64,000 bases of DNA from Salvelinus alpinus (taxonomy: Eukaryota > Chordata > Actinopteri > Salmoniformes > Salmonidae). Both the position numbers and the translations under genes were made by a program. The stretch's first letter is position 1; each line of letters opens with the position of its first letter. The notes beneath the pieces were generated by a model. That model searched no databases and was not told the origin of the DNA. It saw nothing but the letters and a program-made list of their open reading frames with translations. Of this stretch, positions 25,571 to 36,400 are shown one piece after another. The stretch is from the NCBI RefSeq assembly GCF_045679555.1, contig NC_092122.1, forward strand, positions 9,061,284-9,125,283. The letters run 5' to 3'.

Positions 25571-26340
25571 TTTAAAATCAAATCAGTTTATTGGTTGCGT
25601 ACAGTTTAGCAGGTGTTAGAGCGGGTGTCAGATGTTTATGTTACTAACAGTTAAGTGTCAAATAATTCAAATGTAATGGGGAACAAAATACAAAAAAAAG
25701 ACAAGATAAAAAGGCAGGACAAATCGGATTAACCCAAATAGCACTGTAGTAGTAATCAAATGCAATCTATATGCATGTACACCAAAAGAATTTACACAAG
25801 ATCAGCTAAGAATATGTACAGCAGTAGATATGAGTAAGCTACTGTATGTCAAGTGTATAAATAAATGTGGTGTATAAACTGTGTAATTAAAATACAATGT
25901 GCAATAGTAGAATTATGAGCTACGTCAGATACAGTATTTACGTACAGGGTGAAACGGGAAGTGACCAGAGGTTCAATGTCTCTATAGCATGGGACAGCGG
26001 CTTTGGCTGCGTGTGTGTGTGTCCATAGCTTGTGTGTTTTGTGTGAATGACTGTGCGTCACCTGGTACATGGCTAGTGTTGGCTGTTCAACAGTTGTTGT
26101 TTTTTGTCTCTTTGGCTGCGTGTGTGTGTGTCCATAGCTTGTGTTTTGTGTGAATGACTGTGCGTCACCTGGTACATGGCTAGTGTTGGCTGTTCAACAG
26201 TTTTTTTTTTTTGTCTCTCGGTCTTAGCACTGATGCACCTTTTACTGTCTGTCGGACGGTAGCCGTTGAACAGTCCTTGGCTTGGGTGGCTGAGGTCCTT
26301 AATCATTTTCTTGGCCTTCCTTTGACACCAGGTGCTCTAG
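25571..26340 (-). mobile_element. LINE 3'-end fragment, reverse orientation, with internal duplication
   Basis: The segments aaaatcaaatcagtttattgg (25,576), the cggtcttagcactgatgcac region (26,219), and the line ending in tttgacaccaggtgctc resemble the 3' part of an abundant salmonid LINE in antisense. Inside, a segment of about 111 bp is tandemly duplicated (about 25,998-26,107 and 26,109-26,220), each copy containing tttggctgcgtgtgtgtg and gtcacctggtacatggc. Confidence 0.5.
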
Positions 26341-26594
26341 CTGGCCTGGACTCTGTTGAACTGGTTTGGTTGGTGGAAAGAGGCCTAATGAATTCTGGCG
26401 AGCACCCTTTTATAGCAATGCCACGTCTCTTTCCAGGTGGTCATTATTGGGTTTTTGATTAAGTTTGATGGAGGTGTGTGGCGGCCAATAAGGAGCGGGC
26501 TCCCCTCCAGGGAAGGGGGGGAAGTGAGAGTTTTCTACAGTACCTGTAAGACATTATTAGAGATGACCAGGCAAAAGTGGTGAGGGAGGAGCGC

Positions 26595-26772
26595 CCTTCT
26601 CAAGTTGAACAGTAGGCCTTCTCAAGTTGAACAGTAGGCCTTCTCAAGTTGAACAGTAGGCCTTCTCAAGTTGAACAGTAGGCCTTCTCAAGTTGAACAG
26701 TAGGCCTTCTCAAGTTGAACAGTAGGCCTTCTCAAGTTGAACAGTAGGCCTTCTCAAGTTGAACAGTAGGCC
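26595..26772. repeat. 22-bp minisatellite, 8 copies
   Basis: Eight head-to-tail copies of ccttctcaagttgaacagta plus gg look identical. Sequence identity across all copies implies recent expansion or homogenisation. Confidence 0.97.
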
Positions 26773-26779
26773 AATCTGA

Positions 26780-28830
26780 GCCACCCGGTCATATCGTAAA
26801 CAAGGCAGCATGGTGGATCTACCATACAGTAGACCTAGCCTATATGTTTCAACTAGTTTTCCCTGGGAAGGCAGATACTCCATATATATCTTCATTATTT
26901 TATTGTGTTACTATTTTACTACACGTTCTCATCACGAGTGCAAACACACTTTTCTCTGTGTGTGTGTGTGTGTGTAATTTAGCGCGGTGCAGTGTTGCGT
27001 GAGTGTCTTGTAGCCAGTCATAGTTGTCAGTTTGTGTTGCTCCCACCGCCACTCATGTAGCTGCTGACTTGTCACATCCAGGGACTGTTACACACACTCC
27101 ACTGCCATGAATGAGTGTTAGTAGCAGACTTGGGTCCAGTGCCAGGGTGCTGGCACACACTCCAACCCTGCTTAAACACTATTTCCTCACATGAACACAC
27201 ACTATAGCTTCTGCCAAGGTCTACCGCGGGTTAGATACGGTCAGTGATTTTCAGTCCTATACTGTGAATGCAGTGGCGACATTCAAAAGGGGGGAGGGGT
27301 TGTTCTGAGCCACACATTTTTAGCAAAAAAAAAAGTATGTTTTGGCCTGCCTGTATTGCATGTAATTTTGGCATTAATACGTGTCACATATCAGTTTGTA
27401 AACATTGAACAAATAAAAATAATAATATATATATATATAATCATTGGATGGTCTCCTTTTTTGGTTTCTTGATTAAGGCAGCTCCAAAATGCAGGTGTTT
27501 CAGCCTAGATCAGTGCTTTCTGTGGTGGTGGGGCAGCCAGCGGAAAATACAGAGTGTAGGTGTTGGTAATGTTCTCTAGTTGTGCCGTGATTGGCTCAGT
27601 GTTCTGTCACTCATGGGGACACCACGTCACCGCCAAGTCTAAGGGTAGAGCTCGAAAATTCAAGCCCCTTGGGTGCTGCAATAGAGTTACATTAGAAGTG
27701 CCCATCCAAGAAGGCTCAAGGTCATTGGCCACAGATAAAATGACGTCAACTTACGTTATATCTACATTTACTTTCTAAATCTTAGCTAGCAGTCATCATG
27801 AATGAAATTGACAATCTACTGGCAAGTCCTTTTTAGTCCTTGTCATATGAAGAGAAATAATGAAGAGAAATTACAGATAAAACGTATGGGTGCTCATCTG
27901 CCATTGGACATAAACATGACACAACAAGTTGGAAATCACAAATTCAACAATGAGTGGTTTGGAAGGAATCAGTGGCCAAAGAAAGAAACCAATAGCCTTC
28001 TATTCAGTGGAGTGGATGTGTGGTCCCAAGTTTGGGATTAAGGGTCTCTTTTCCAAGCTCAAAATTATAAACATTCAACATTGGCCTTGCTGTCAATGAA
28101 GCATGATTTGTGCCGCGCTCAAAACAACTGTTAACTTGGAACTGCAAAATCTGACTTCAGTGAGTTCAAGACAACTGGGAACTTGGGAAAAAACGAACTC
28201 CGACTGGGAAAATACGTTTTAAATGGTCATCCAACTCGGAATTGTAAATCCGGAACTCGGGCCTCTTTTTAGAGCTACGACCTGAAGATCACTGACATCA
28301 TCATGATTCAACCTTGTTTTTTTGGTGTTCTTTTCCAATTGTCTTGATGCACCATAAATCCAGAGAATGCCAGACTTTGATGACTAAATTTGCCCATAAA
28401 GCACCGTTGCACCACCTTCCTGTTCAAATGAGCACAGCACAACAAGGTGAGTCCAAAAATGTCTTGTATGCTGCTGCATAAATTATGTATTATGCCAGGG
28501 AGATATGTATACTGTAGCTAAGAAAGTAATACTAAGTGTATGTTGTGTAGTAAGCTGCTAGTAGCCCATGTGCCTCACCCTAAAAATGTGGTCTATTTTC
28601 CCCTCTTAATTTCACCTACTGTTCTGACTTGATGGTGCACATGTAGCCTACAACCTGTTGTAGAGAAATGTAATCATTGAATATTGTAAGAGCTATCATT
28701 GTCTGCTTATATGCCCCCGTCATTTATCCTACGATTCTGACTTGGTGTACTGGGAGAACACTATAAGAACGACCCATGTTCTGAATTCGGTCGCTGTACA
28801 TTTCAAAAGTGCTGAACAAATAGTTATATT
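26780..28830. other. Intergenic, repeat-like but unclassified
   Basis: This holds a short (GT)n at 26,955, an (AT)n at 27,427, and diverged repeat-like sequence such as the aactcggaattgtaaatccg region at about 28,230. No gene is recognised. The small ORFs look random. Confidence 0.4.
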
Positions 28831-28840
28831 GACTACATCC

Positions 28841-29347
28841 TGTCAGGTTTTGGCCAAGACTGTTCGGGTTTTGGTCACTAGATGTCCCCATTGCACCTTT
28901 TTTGTACCTTTTGTTTTTCTTGCTCTAATTATTGTTTGCACCTGTAGGTCATTCCCTTGTTAGTATTTAAACCCTGTGTGTTCCTCAGTTCCTGGCTCAG
29001 TGTTTGTAAGTTAGCACCCAGCCCCAGCCCAAGCCTTGTTTTATATAGATATTTCTCTTGTTGGATTTTCCAGAGGTTCTCTGGTTTAGTTCTTGTGTAT
29101 TATTTTGAGTAGTCTTTTGAGGTTTGTTTTTCCCTGCTGTTTTTTACCACTTTGTGGAGTTTCTTTTGTATTTTGGAGGATTTCCATTTTGTGCCTCTTG
29201 GCTTTATTTTTGGACATTGTGGATTTAGTTTCTTTGCCTGAAGATTTTGTTCTTTAATTAAACCACCGTCTCTAGTACTGCTGTGTCTGCCTCATCTTCT
29301 GGGTTCTGACGATTATTAGTGACTGTTTCTCGCACCGGGTCCTGACA
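28841..29347 (+). repeat. 5' LTR with TATA box and transcript start region
   Basis: A TATTTAAA box at 28,964-28,971 lies 30 bp upstream of ggctcagtgttt (28,994-29,005), the likely first bases of the transcript. ATTAAA at 29,257-29,262 is a candidate polyadenylation signal (34,077-34,082 in the 3' copy). The start site is inferred from TATA spacing and from the primer-binding match. Confidence 0.9.
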
Positions 29348-29348
29348 G

Positions 29349-29360
29349 AAACACTGAGCC
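29349..29360 (+). promoter_or_regulatory. Self-primer binding site of the retrotransposon
   Basis: aaacactgagcc, one base after the 5' LTR, is the exact 12-nt reverse complement of 28,994-29,005, the predicted 5' end of the RNA. No TGG-type match to a tRNA 3' end is present in the 19 bases between LTR and gag. Tf1 and vertebrate sushi elements are known to prime reverse transcription this way. Confidence 0.8.
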
Positions 29361-29366
29361 ATTATA

Positions 29367-30344
29367 ATGAACCCAGAGGCAGCCAGTACCCAGGATCTTT
29401 TTTCCATGCTGTCCCACCACGAGGGGACTGTCCAACGCCACGAAGCTGCTCTGGTTCAGCAAGAGGCCTTAATGGCTAGACATTCTCAACTTCTGTCAGA
29501 GATGCTGACTTCCATAAAGCAGATTTCGGATCGACTTTCCCCGGCAACCGCTTCTGCTCCAGTTCATCCGATTCAAGTGCCCCTGGCAGTTAACCCCCTG
29601 GCTGAACCTCGTTTGCCGCCTCCCCAACGGTTCTCAGGGGATCCGAGTGTTTGTAAGGGGTTTTTCACCCAATGTTCTCTCTCCTTTGAGCTGCAACCAT
29701 CGTCGTTTCCCACCGACCGGTCCAAGATAGCATATATCATCACCCTGCTGTCGGAAAAAGCCCTAGCCTGGGCTACTGCTGTGTGGGATGCCCAAAGTCC
29801 CTGCTGTGCCAGCTACTCTACCTTTGCTGAAGAATTCAAGCGAGTGTTTCAAGGTCCTACCAACGGCCCTGACTCAGCCAAACAGCTCCTGACTCTCCGC
29901 CAAGGTCGGCGCAGCGTGACGGACTATGCCATCCAGTTCCGCACTGTGGCAGCAGCAAGTGGCTGGAACGACGAGGCGCTCACAGTGTGTTTTTTGAAGG
30001 GTCTTTCTGACACCATCCAAGATGAACTGGCCACTCGGGAACCACCGGACAACCTCGAGTCCCTTATCAAGTTGGCTTCACGCATAGACCAGCGTCTGAG
30101 AGAGAGAGAACTCAACCGTAGACCGCTCACCCTAGCTCCTATCGGTTCCAGCTCCGAGTCTCCACCTTTATCCTCACTGGCTCCACCAGAACCCATGCAG
30201 GTTGGACGCATCTCCCAGGCTGAGAGAGACCGCCGGATGAGGGAGCGATGCTGTCTATATTGCGGCAAACCGGGCCATTTCCGCTCCACGTGTCCCGGGC
30301 TCCAGGGAAACGCACTCTCCCGTGCAGGCCTGGGAGGACTGTAA
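29367..30344 (+). CDS. Retrotransposon Gag, 325 aa
   Basis: Structural protein that packages element RNA. It starts 19 bp after the LTR with [15 protein letters not shown]. Residues of about 15-60 look coiled-coil (Gln/Glu/His-rich). The central capsid-like part includes [27 protein letters not shown] and [10 protein letters not shown]-terminal CCHC zinc knuckle ([15 protein letters not shown]) lies at about residues 293-307. This domain order resembles the sushi-type Gag from which mammalian PEG10/RTL genes derive (known family). It overlaps pol by about 40 nt after the slippery site and is uninterrupted. Confidence 0.93.
   Translation: MNPEAASTQDLFSMLSHHEGTVQRHEAALVQQEALMARHSQLLSEMLTSIKQISDRLSPATASAPVHPIQVPLAVNPLAEPRLPPPQRFSGDPSVCKGFFTQCSLSFELQPSSFPTDRSKIAYIITLLSEKALAWATAVWDAQSPCCASYSTFAEEFKRVFQGPTNGPDSAKQLLTLRQGRRSVTDYAIQFRTVAAASGWNDEALTVCFLKGLSDTIQDELATREPPDNLESLIKLASRIDQRLRERELNRRPLTLAPIGSSSESPPLSSLAPPEPMQVGRISQAERDRRMRERCCLYCGKPGHFRSTCPGLQGNALSRAGLGGL
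30305..30311 (+). promoter_or_regulatory. Candidate -1 ribosomal frameshift site GGGAAAC
   Basis: In the gag frame this reads G GGA AAC, the X XXY YYZ pattern. Slipping back one base gives GGG AAA CGC, which is the open pol frame. Five nucleotides downstream, ctccc (30,317-30,321) can pair with gggag (30,332-30,336). The loop gcaggc (30,324-30,329) is complementary to gcctgc at 30,381-30,386, so an H-type pseudoknot is possible. PEG10 uses the same heptamer. Confidence 0.75.
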
Positions 30345-31816
30345 CGGGAAACATAACCTCCTCCCATCCATCCAACTCCCGCCTGCTCATTCCAGTTACC
30401 CTTTCCTGGGACGACCACGAGTTTTCTCTTCAAGCCTTGGTAGACTCTGGAGCCGCAGGTAACTTCATGGATGGGGTCTGGGCGAAGGAGAATGGCGTTC
30501 CTTCTGAACCTCTAAGTGACCCCATAAGGGTTACTACGTTGGATAGAAGCCCTTTGGGATCTGGACTTGTCACTCGTGCCACTACCCCCTTGCGACTTTC
30601 AGTTTCCCAACACCAGGAAGTGATGAACTTTCATCTGATCTCCTGTTCCGAGTTCCCTCTCGTCCTTGGTTATCCCTGGCTTCACAGCCATAACCCTCAC
30701 ATCGACTGGTCTGTGGGCACTATCAAGCAGTGGGGTCCTACGTGCCAAGCCACTTGTATCTTCCCGAGTTCCCAGAGTTCCCCTTCCGAGTCTCTAGAAT
30801 CCATCGACCTGTCCCGAGTTCCCGAGTGTTACCATGACCTCAAACTGGTATTTAGCAAACAGAGGGCCACCAAACTACCACCCCATAGACCTTACGATTG
30901 CACCATCGACCTGTTGCCGGGGACCTGCCCTCCCAGGGGTCGGATCTTTTCCCTTTCTCCTCCCGAACGAGCTGCTATGGATACCTACATCAAGGACGCT
31001 CTGGCAGGAGGCCTCATGCGTCCATCTACCTCGCCGGCGGGAGCAGGGTTTTTCTTTGTGGCCAAGAAAGACGGTGGATTACGACCTTGCATCGACTACC
31101 GGGGACTCAATGCCATAACCGTCCGTAACCGCTACCCGCTACCCCTTATGGCCACAGCCTTTGAGCTGCTCCAGGAAGCAGTTGTCTTCACTAAGCTTGA
31201 CCTGCGGAACGCATACCATCTTGTGCGGATCAAACCCGGGGACGAGTGGAAGACCGCTTTCAACACGCCTACTGGTCACTACGAATACTCGGTGATGCCC
31301 TTCGGCCTGACCAACGCTCCGGCTGTGTTCCAAGCGCTCATAAACGATGTACTTAGGGATATGCTTAACATCTTTGTGTTTGTTTACTTGGATGACATCC
31401 TCATCTTTTCGAGCTCCCTTCAAGAACACACTAAGCATGTCAGACAAGTGCTCAAACGCCTCCTAGACAGTCATTTGTACGTTAAGCCGGAAAAGTGTGA
31501 ATTCCATTCCTCTCGAGTACAATTCCTGGGATTTATAGTGGAACCCGGTCGAGTCCAGATGGACCCCAAGAAGGTAGGGGCGGTAGCGGATTGGCCCACC
31601 CCCAAGTCCGTTAAGGAAGTTCAGCGTTTCCTGGGCTTCACCAACTTTTACCGCAAGTTCATCAAGAACTTCAGCTCGGTAGCAGCCCCTCTCTCAGCTG
31701 TAACCAAGAGTGGCAACACAAGGTTTCTGTGGGGAAGAGAAGCTGAGACGGCCTTCCAAGGACTCAAGCAGCGCATCCTCTCTGCTCCCATCCTGACACT
31801 ACCAACGGCGGATTAA
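30305..31816 (+). CDS. Retrotransposon Pol, first part: protease and reverse transcriptase
   Basis: Read in the -1 frame from the slippery site; the frame is open upstream to the ATG at 30,248. The aspartic protease has [13 protein letters not shown] (about 30,435-30,475). Reverse transcriptase starts around [17 protein letters not shown], with the [37 protein letters not shown] and YLDDILIF boxes (about 31,020-31,410) and the [19 protein letters not shown] thumb region. Translation ends at TAA (31,814-31,816) directly before RNase H. The same frame continues open after it for 611 codons, so this is a nonsense change in an otherwise intact pol. Confidence 0.92.
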   Translation, partial: GKRTLPCRPGRTVTGNITSSHPSNSRLLIPVTLSWDDHEFSLQALVDSGAAGNFMDGVWAKENGVPSEPLSDPIRVTTLDRSPLGSGLVTRATTPLRLSVSQHQEVMNFHLISCSEFPLVLGYPWLHSHNPHIDWSVGTIKQWGPTCQATCIFPSSQSSPSESLESIDLSRVPECYHDLKLVFSKQRATKLPPHRPYDCTIDLLPGTCPPRGRIFSLSPPERAAMDTYIKDALAGGLMRPSTSPAGAGFFFVAKKDGGLRPCIDYRGLNAITVRNRYPLPLMATAFELLQEAVVFTKLDLRNAYHLVRIKPGDEWKTAFNTPTGHYEYSVMPFGLTNAPAVFQALINDVLRDMLNIFVFVYLDDILIFSSSLQEHTKHVRQVLKRLLDSHLYVKPEKCEFHSSRVQFLGFIVEPGRVQMDPKKVGAVADWPTPKSVKEVQRFLGFTNFYRKFIKNFSSVAAPLSAVTKSGNTRFLWGREAETAFQGLKQRILSAPILTLPTAD

Positions 31817-33649
31817 CCTTTTGTGGTGGAGGTAGACGCATCAGAGGTTGGGGTTGGAGCTGTCCTGTCTCAGAGGGGTGAAGACAAGAAGCTTCATCCT
31901 TGCGCCTTCTTCTCTCACCGGCTTACCCCGGCCGAGAGGAATTACGATGTGGGGGATCGTGAACTCCTAGCGGTTAAGATGGCATTGAAGGAATGGAGAC
32001 ACTGGCTCGAGGGGGCTTCTCAACCGTTTCAAGTGCTTACGGACCACAAAAATCTGGAGTATATCCAGCAGGCGAAGCGGTTGAACTCCAGACAAGCTCG
32101 ATGGTCTCTTTTCTTCAGCCGATTTCAGTTTATCCTCACCTATAGACCCGGGTCGAAGAATCTCAAACCGGACGCCTTGTCACGAATCTACTCTCCTGCC
32201 ATTCGAGAAGATACTGACATGACTGTCCTTCCGGCCGCTAAGATCGTGGCTCCGATCTCGTGGCAAGTGGAGGATACCGTGAAACAAGCTCAAGCCATCG
32301 AACCGGGCCCTGGAGGAGGTCCTGCTAATCGGTTGTTTGTTCCCAAGGCAGCAAGGTCCCAAGTCCTTCTGTGGGGGCACTCCTCTCGCCTCACCTGTCA
32401 CCTGGGCGTAGGTCGCACCTTGGAGTTCATCCAGCGTAAGTTCTGGTGGCCCACCATAAAAGAAGACGTTGCCACTTTCGTCAAGGCCTGTTCCGTGTGC
32501 TGCCAGGGCAAATCTTCTCACCTCCGCCCTCAAGGACTCCTTCACCCTCTATCTATTCCCCACCGACCCTGGTCCCATATCTCGTTGGACTTTATTACTG
32601 GCCTTCCTCCGTCCCATGGTAATACTACGATCCTAGTCATCATCGACAGGTTTTCTAAGGCGGCCAGGTTTGTTCCCTTGACCAAATTACCTTCGGCCAA
32701 GGAAACAGCTGAGTTGGTGATTAACCATGTGTTCCGAGTCTTTGGGATTCCGCAAGATATGGTTTCCGACAGAGGTCCCCAGTTCGCCTCAAGGTTTTGG
32801 AAGGCCTTCTGCCAACTCATAGGGGCCACGGCCAGTTTATCTTCAGGGTACCATCCGGAGTCCAATGGCCAAACTGAGAGGATGAATCAGGAGCTGGAAA
32901 CCACCCTCAGATGCATGGTTTCCAACAACCCGTCCACATGGTCATCCTTCATTGTTTGGGCCGAGTACGCGCACAACACCTTGTGCTCCTCCTCCACTGG
33001 TATATCCCCGCATGAGTGTCAGTTTGGCTATGCGCCTCTATTGTTCCCGGACCAGGAGGCAGAAGTCAGAGTGCCTTCAGCCTCGAGGTTCATCAGACGC
33101 TGTCGGCTTACGTGGAAGAAGGCACGTCTTAATCTTCTGCGTTCCTCTCAGCAGTACCAACGACAAGCCAACAGACGTCGCCGTCCCGGTCCTACCCTGT
33201 ACCCCGGCCAGAGAGTATGGCTCTCAACTAAGAACTTACCACTACGGGTGGAGTCTCGCAAGCTGTCCCAGAGGTTCATCGGTCCCTTTAAGATTGCCAG
33301 GAGAGTCAATCCCGTTACTTTTCGCCTGCACTTACCCAGATCCCTTAAGATCAATCCAACATTTCACATTTCTTTATTAAAACCTGTTGTTTTTTCTCCC
33401 CTTATCCCGGCAGGCAGACCTCCCCCTCCGCCCCGTGTCATCGGTGGCCAGTCGGCTTATACCGTCCACCGGATACTGGATTCCCGCCGGGTGCAGCGGT
33501 CCTGGCAGTATCTGGTGGACTGGGAAGGCTACGGTCCCGAGGAGCGCTCCTGGGTTCCTGCCAAGGACATACTGGACCCTGACCTCATTCGTCAGTTCAG
33601 GACCCTCCACCCTGAGAAGGCTGGTAGGAACGTCAGGAGCCGTTCCTAG
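31817..33649 (+). pseudogene. Retrotransposon Pol, second part: RNase H, integrase, chromodomain
   Basis: This follows the stop in the same frame. RNase H begins [16 protein letters not shown] and includes [21 protein letters not shown] and [10 protein letters not shown]. The integrase has the HHCC zinc motif ([10 protein letters not shown]...CSVCCQGK) and catalytic D,D-35-[16 protein letters not shown] and GQTERMNQ, with exactly 35 residues between the second Asp and the Glu. The C-terminus has a chromodomain ([11 protein letters not shown]...[19 protein letters not shown]). It ends at TAG 33,647-33,649, 11 bp before the 3' LTR. Without suppression of the stop at 31,814 this part is not made. 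Confidence 0.92.
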
Positions 33650-33660
33650 GAGGGGGATTC

Positions 33661-34167
33661 TGTCAGGTTTTGGCCAAGACTGTTCGGGTTTTGGTCACTA
33701 GATGTCCCCATTGCACCTTTTTTGTACCTTTTGTTTTTCTTGCTCTAATTATTGTTTGCACCTGTAGGTCATTCCCTTGTTAGTATTTAAACCCTGTGTG
33801 TTCCTCAGTTCCTGGCTCAGTGTTTGTAAGTTAGCACCCAGCCCCAGCCCAAGCCTTGTTTTATATAGATATTTCTCTTGTTGGATTTTCCAGAGGTTCT
33901 CTGGTTTAGTTCTTGTGTATTATTTTGAGTAGTCTTTTGAGGTTTGTTTTTCCCTGCTGTTTTTTACCACTTTGTGGAGTTTCTTTTGTATTTTGGAGGA
34001 TTTCCATTTTGTGCCTCTTGGCTTTATTTTTGGACATTGTGGATTTAGTTTCTTTGCCTGAAGATTTTGTTCTTTAATTAAACCACCGTCTCTAGTACTG
34101 CTGTGTCTGCCTCATCTTCTGGGTTCTGACGATTATTAGTGACTGTTTCTCGCACCGGGTCCTGACA
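33661..34167 (+). repeat. 3' LTR
   Basis: Compared line by line with 28,841-29,347 (offset 4,820), I find no difference. Confidence 0.95.
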
Positions 34168-34174
34168 ACATCCG

Positions 34175-36080
34175 TCCTAGTTCGCTCATGAATGTCTTAA
34201 TCGAAATTACGGATGGCGTTTTATCCGCTCGTCGACATATGCCATAGTTTTGTACATCTCAATTGCCAGTAGAAACCACATTTTTTAAAGCAAGTTAGCC
34301 ATATCAGCTATTTTTTTTTTAAAGGCAGTAAATGAGGCTGATTGAACTGTTTCGTTGGCAGACAAGGCTCCGCTGAAAGCCAGGTGTAGCAGTGGTAAGG
34401 TGTTGGGACTGCTGTTGGGACTCTGCTGTTGGGACAGCTTTATGTAGGCCCTAACAGTTTGCGGGCACCGTTTGTCACCGTTATAGTACAATTCATGTAT
34501 TGTTTAGTGTTATGTTGTCTAGTGGCCTCGCTGGCATGCATCCCACTCCCCCCCCCACCAAGATGTACATGCTAAAATCACCACTGTGTGTATGCATTAG
34601 ATTAGCTGACTAACCTGATGTAATACGGGTAGCTGCTCTATGGATGTCCTCCACACTGCTTGAATAAGACATTATTTAGTCTGGCCAATCTGTACTTGTC
34701 CTTCAGTGCAGTTGTGTTTTAGCTCACTGCTCATTCCTGTCTTGAAGCCTCTAAAACAGAGAAGGAGAAAAAACGTCCTACCCTTGGCTCAGTCTGTCAA
34801 GGTTGTGGCGCTGGATTTGCTCACAGCCTCACACACACACAGTAGGCTACATACACACCACCGCCTTGCACTGACATGCACACTCTGTGCCCACCATCCC
34901 CACAGGGCGCAAAGAGACCTAATTCTCTACCCTTCATTTGTCTGAGAGCTAAAGTCGTCTCAGGCGTCAGACTGGAACTGACAGATATGTTCATGTGAGT
35001 GGGAACACTCTGGATAGTTAAGGGAACTGTGTGTGTGTGTGTGTGTCAATTCTCATCTATGTTTCTCATATCAGTCTCTGTGGGTTGGATTCATCCTAAA
35101 GCACTGTTAGCATTATTAAACACCAAAACAAATTCATACTAGATGTGATGATGATGATATTCCCCTCCCAACAGATGGTGGTAAAAAAAAATAGGCCATT
35201 GTAGAAGTATAACCATTCCTCTCCATCAACAGGTGATGATGCTGCCTTGGCACTGCAACTTTATGGAGAGGATCAATGGCATGGGCACTGGTGGTCGGCT
35301 GGTGTTTGGCCAGGCATGGCAGGACAGGAATGACAATGAGTAGTTTTAACCACAAGAGGGACAACGGCTATGTTTAATTGGACAGACATATACAGACACA
35401 CACCTCTTTATTTTTAAGTGCTACATCATTTAGAAGTCAAGTACCTGTAGGCAATTTTCTCCATTAGTCATGTTGCGTAAGCGGGGATGGTTTTGACACT
35501 GGCTCTGAACTGTCTGAGAATAGCCGCTGTCTCTACTGGGGCTGGACGATTCCTTCACCTTACCTGCTGCATATGAATGTAGCCCTTCATTACTAGCCAT
35601 CTCGACTGTACAGGTTTCAGCAGGAGTGGTGTGGGGTTGCATTGGCCAGCTGGTGTGCCTGTAGCAGGGCCCGCTGGATGGATGATCATCATACAACACA
35701 ACAGCCGTTCCCAGTGACCAGGCTGGCACGATACCTGCATTCTGCTGCTGAGGGCAAACTCAAACACCAGCCTATTTAGAAATTATTAAAGTAATGCTTT
35801 GAAAGAGGCTTTTTATGTACAGTGTTTTTGGAAAGTGTAGCTTAAACATGCAGACCAAGTGGATGTTTTTTCAATGGATTGATTTTCAGTAGGCCTAGTA
35901 CAGTAGCCTACAAGGAAGTGGATGGATATTAAATCTTATACTCATCATAACCTGCTATGATCAGGTCAATATCCCACATCGTAGCCATCATCATGGTTCA
36001 TTGATTTATGATTATCTCTCTTGTAAACATGTGTTTATTACCCGTGTCTACACTGAGCTTACAAAACATCAGGGACATCT
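34175..36080. other. Intergenic, no gene recognised
   Basis: A short (GT)n lies at 35,030. Otherwise no transposon ends or exon-like sequence are recognised. Confidence 0.4.
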
Positions 36081-36084
36081 TCCT

Positions 36085-36400
36085 AATATTGAGTTGCACT
36101 CCCTTTTGCTATCAGAAAATGGTCAATTCATCGAGGCATGGACTACAAGGTGTCAAAAGCGTTCCACAGGGATGCTATCACATGTTGACTCCAATGCCTC
36201 CCACAGTTGTGTCAAGTTGGCTGGATTTCCTTTGGGTGGTAGACCGTTCTTGATACACACAGGAAACTGTTGAGCATGAAAAACCCAGCACTGTTTCAGT
36301 TCTTGACACACGTAAACCAGTGTGCCTGGCACCTACTACCATACCCCGTTCAAAGGCACTTAAATATTTTGTCTTGCCCATTCCCCTCTGAATGGCACAT
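36085..36400 (-). mobile_element. Tc1-like transposon fragment (N-terminal transposase part)
   Basis: On the - strand, translation gives FERGMVVGARHTGLRVSRTETVLGFSCSTVSCVYQE (residues interrupted in the family by small changes). This is a helix-turn-helix DNA-binding segment of a Tc1-like transposase. The upstream sequence toward 36,400 matches the same element, and the catalytic part is missing. It is interrupted at about 36,400 by the fold-back element. Confidence 0.6.

Larger units (their letters stand above)
28841..34167 (+). mobile_element. Complete Ty3/gypsy LTR retrotransposon, Tf1/sushi-like chromovirus
   Basis: The 5,327-bp element has 507-bp LTRs (28,841-29,347 and 33,661-34,167) that look identical base for base, both starting TGTCAG and ending CTGACA. 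The flanking direct repeat acatcc (28,835-28,840 and 34,168-34,173) is the target duplication. Internal order is gag, protease, reverse transcriptase, RNase H, integrase, chromodomain: the Ty3/gypsy order with a chromovirus tail. A self-priming site follows the 5' LTR, and a polypurine tract (aggaggggga, about 33,648-33,657) precedes the 3' LTR. It lies in the ipo8-tmtc1 intergenic region, on the same strand as both genes. The only obvious lesion is one in-frame stop in pol. Confidence 0.97.

Noticed and set aside
29924..30433. 169-codon ORF antisense to gag
   Set aside because: It is a shadow of the gag/pol region with no recognisable domain.
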